Of a stretch of 64,000 nt of DNA, positions 61,601-64,000 are shown one piece after another. The translations under genes were made by a program, and so were the position numbers. The notes beneath the pieces were generated by a model. It made no database searches. It was not told where the DNA came from and was given only the letters and a program-made list of their open reading frames with translations. Each line of letters starts with the position of its first letter. Position 1 is the stretch's first letter. This stretch comes from Dysidea avara (lineage: Eukaryota > Porifera > Demospongiae > Dictyoceratida > Dysideidae). The DNA lies in NCBI RefSeq assembly GCF_963678975.1, contig NC_089272.1:64173774-64237773 (forward strand), in the 5' to 3' direction.

Positions 61601-63866
61601 ATTTATGCATACCTGCATGCTTCAACAGCCCCTACTGAAAGAGTATTTGTCTACAAGTGGGGAATCGACATCTGGCAAACGCAACAGACTTACTAATAGT
61701 AACTTGGAAAGGGAAGTTCTGCTAAGAAAGAATGAGGAATACCTGTGACAGAGATTGCGTCAAATGCACTGTATTAAGTGTTGTATTAATCTATATTATA
61801 AAAAAATTGACAGGTCTTGTAATACAAAGATTTTGTATTACTAAGCTGGAAAAATGGTACTGAAATTATAACAAGAGTTTCATTCACATAAAATATAGCT
61901 TACTATTAAAGCTAAACAAGGTTTTCTTATGCACAACTAAAACTATAACTAAAAGGTTTTCAGATACATAACTAAAACTGTGTCTAAAACTAAAAGGTTT
62001 TCAAGTTTTTAACTAGAACTAGAACTAGAACTAAAACATTTTCATGTACATAACTAAAACTGTAACTAAAACTAAAAGGTTTTCATGTTTTTAACTATAA
62101 CTATAACTAAAACTAAAAGGTTTTCATGTTTCTAACTATAACTAGAACTAGAACTAAAAGATTTCGATGTACATAACTAAAACTGTAACTAAAACTAAAA
62201 GGTTTTCATGTTTTTAACTGTAACTATAACTAAAACTAAAACTAAAACTAAAACTAAAACATCAAAGAGTGAATAACCATAACTAAATCAATAACTAAAA
62301 AGAATTAAGAAAGATTACTATAACTAAAACTAAAACTAAAACTCCATACTAAAACAACACTAGTATGTATGTATGTATGTATGTATGTATGTATGTATGT
62401 ATGTATGTATGTATGTATGTATGTATGTATATTTGTTTGTCTTTCTGCACCCATGTGAGCAAAACTTTGTTTGCTAAAAGCAGTCTTTACGTAAGAAATA
62501 AAGGCCATATGCAGCCTATATTAAACTTCTGGGCAGGCTATATATTTGTTAAAGATGTACCGGTTTGAAATACAGGCAAAGCGAGTTTGTAAGGACGCGG
62601 TGAAGGCCTTTCCCAATAGGCTCTACGGACGTCAAATAGCCAAAAAACAACACTGCTGACCTAGCTAGGCTACTGGGTATAACAAATTCCTTCGAGTTGA
62701 AAAGGGGCATGCCTGTACATACGCGAATGAAGATGAAGAGCAGCTTTGAGGCTTTGCTTAGAGAATTTGCATTGAATGCTATAAATAAACTATAAAACAG
62801 TTAAGAAGACACTCCTGTGCATTATTAGAGGGTTAAAGTGGTTTGTTCGAAGTACGCCTCCTTTAGCAGTGCTTAGCAATGTAATTACAGAATTGCAAAA
62901 TATTTAATCAATTATGAAATACAAATTACTAAATTACAGTGGTGATTCAATTTTGTATGTAGCAATAAACCAAAATAACTATTGGTTTAGGTATACTGTT
63001 AATTAATTCCAGTTAGGTTTGTTTGCTGCTGGTTTTTAGAAGTAGAACAACACCAACATGTTCAATCGCATGCAGTGTTGTAGGTTAATAGTTTTATTTA
63101 CCAATGTGGTTAGGTAGTCAATATAGGTATCAATATTCAGATGCGATGACCAATTACAAGAAACACATATGCAGTCACCCACAGGCCTGGTCACCCACAA
63201 ACATGCATTCCTGATTTTGCAAGTTTGCTGTCACCTTGCCATAAACCATTCTTTAAGTTTTTTAACCATGAAATTTCATGTAGTTACTACATAATTGTAA
63301 TAGTTAATAACTTACATGGTAAAGTTGGTGGTGTGTTGGTCCTTAGAGGTATTGTTGTGGTATTCTTTTCATTTCTGGGATCATTAGAGATAGTGGGTGA
63401 TGGCCGTGGATTACTCATATTAGTGAGGACCACAATAGAGATATTGGTGTCATCAGTGACATCACCTGAACAGCATTCATCATAACAAATCACTTCACAA
63501 TACCTACTGTAATACACTTACCATCAGGCATATCACACTCTCTGATTGTCACTGCTATACTGGTTGAGTACCACTCAGCTTCATAGTATGTTGTATGTGC
63601 TTTAATGGTGACCATACCAGTATCAATAGCAGTGACAGTGTAGGAGAAGGTGGTTTGTTGAAATACATCACCACTCTGCTCTCTACATGTCACCACGCCA
63701 CTACCTCCACCACCACTGTGACACACACTATCATTGACTAGTAGTGTAAAAGCACCTTCGTGGGGCTGGGATTGGCCAGTGGTGACTGTGACATTAGATG
63801 TGTTTCCCACACAAATATCACCATCAAAACTGGTATATATTAGCAGACAATCTTCACATGTCTCCC
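58607..63866 (-). CDS. Gene E: receptor-family member, 5' part outside window
   Basis: Exons (complement) are 63522-63866, 63316-63465, 59096-59194, 58909-59028, 58695-58882 and 58607-58645; phase 1 except phase 0 before the last. At least 313 residues. The second domain (115 residues) has [10 protein letters not shown], a poly-Gly run and [12 protein letters not shown], very close to gene D. The stalk is Thr/Pro-rich. The helix [20 protein letters not shown] is followed by [11 protein letters not shown]. The juxtamembrane exon ends in three 7-residue repeats ([20 protein letters not shown]). The tail has a run of seven Asp, PEYSTV and VDVYPLPV, and a Ser-rich C-terminus ([12 protein letters not shown]). 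The signal-peptide/PAN-[DN]-W exon should lie beyond 64000. The 4.1-kb intron 59195-63315 contains transposons and (TATG)n arrays. Confidence 0.75.
59355..59981. mobile_element. TIR element in gene E intron
   Basis: 27-bp perfect inverted repeats (ATCTGCGAAAACCTGACACA, continuing to TCGCAC) at 59355-59381 and 59955-59981. Interior about 570 bp, no ORF. Confidence 0.75.
60260..60776. mobile_element. Non-autonomous hAT-type MITE, copy 2
   Basis: Ends CAGTGTTGGG/CCCAACACTG; 8-bp flanking repeat TGTATGTA (60252-60259, 60777-60784). Aligns with the reverse complement of 3468-3987 over its length. No ORF. Confidence 0.85.
60854..62362 (+). mobile_element. Degenerate hAT element with AACTAAAAC-rich sequence
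   Basis: Ends TAGTGTTGTTT and AAACAACACTA, flanked by GTATGTAT on both sides (inside a TATG tract, so only supportive). Most of it is AACTAAAAC/AACTATAAC repetition. At about 61618-61748 a coding relic shows PTERVF and, after a one-base shift, [20 protein letters not shown] up to TGA 61746-61748. This matches the pattern of the hAT transposase C-terminal dimerisation region. Confidence 0.7.
60985..61310. repeat. 81-bp tandem repeat, about 4 units
   Basis: A unit of 81 bp containing AAACAAACGTATATAATCAC and AAATCAAATCTATATTATTA repeats about four times inside the hAT-like element. Because 81 is a multiple of 3 it leaves a long but meaningless minus-strand frame. Confidence 0.8.
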
Positions 63867-63934
63867 CTATGTATTTAAACAAAATGCAAACTTATTATTA
63901 TTGTTTTTATGTAGCTGCATGTTGGGTGTATCCA

Positions 63935-64000
63935 TTCACTGGACTGGACTACTGGACTCAAATAAAATTTGCTCAAACACATTTTTTTGACCAAAAACAT
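63935..64000. mobile_element. Terminus of a CACTGGACTGGACT-family element (cut by window edge)
   Basis: TTCACTGGACTGGACTACTG matches the ends of the element at 50590-51270. It lies in the intron upstream of the first visible exon of gene E. Confidence 0.5.

Larger units (their letters stand above)
60112..62432. repeat. (TATG)n array split by two insertions
   Basis: Arrays at about 60112-60259, 60777-60853 and 62363-62430 appear to be one original (TATG)n tract of about 290 bp. It is separated by a 517-bp hAT-type MITE and a 1.5-kb hAT-like element, each flanked by 8-bp direct repeats that are part of the tract. Confidence 0.85.

Overview
The window reads as an AT-rich invertebrate nuclear genome. 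It has spliced genes with very short introns (about 50-115 nt where undisturbed), almost all in phase 1, single-pass receptor-like genes in local duplicates, many small TIR and foldback elements, LINE relics, one BEL/Pao LTR retrotransposon and long (TG)n and (TATG)n arrays. There is no bacterial-style gene packing. CpG to TpG/CpA decay between repeat copies suggests a methylated genome. A demosponge (Amphimedon-like) fits best, but this is an inference and no search was run.

The main content is a dispersed family of type I membrane proteins on the minus strand. Three are largely reconstructible: gene C (14672-17728), gene D (21904-23699) and gene F (36203-47435). Gene E (58607-63866) is cut by the right window edge, and gene B (6430-6857, with a relic near 10505) is broken. 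Each has a signal-peptide/N-terminal domain with a PAN-[DN]-W motif, a Cys-rich beta-sandwich-like domain (C, D and E share an A-H-T-T-Y-x-x-A-E-W motif), a Ser/Thr/Asn-rich stalk, one membrane helix, and a cytoplasmic tail whose first exon has an acidic run. On the plus strand, gene A (826-5332) encodes two FN3-like domains, two tandem copies of a further beta domain, a membrane helix and a short tail. A segmental copy of its 3' end (A', 13133-13451) lies convergent to gene C, just as A lies convergent to B. The likely role of these proteins is surface recognition or adhesion; the ligand is unknown.

Layout: 1-5.4 kb gene A; 4.8-6.5 kb and 13.0-14.8 kb the duplicated convergent 3' ends; 6.9-12 kb repeats and a 342-bp (TG)n; 14.7-17.7 kb gene C; 17.7-21.9 kb hairpins and a tRNA-like TIR element; 21.9-23.7 kb gene D; 23.9-26.3 kb a LINE tail and motif-rich elements; 26.85-32.95 kb a BEL/Pao element with one uninterrupted frame, matching LTRs and a 5-bp target duplication; 33-36 kb relics; 36.2-47.4 kb gene F, whose introns carry a tandem palindromic repeat, a LINE and a foldback; 47.5-58.6 kb no recognisable gene but several large palindromes and duplications; 58.6-63.9 kb gene E, with a (TATG)n array in one intron split by two hAT-type insertions.

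Exon structures were deduced by eye from reading frame, GT-AG signals and phase agreement. They have no transcript support.
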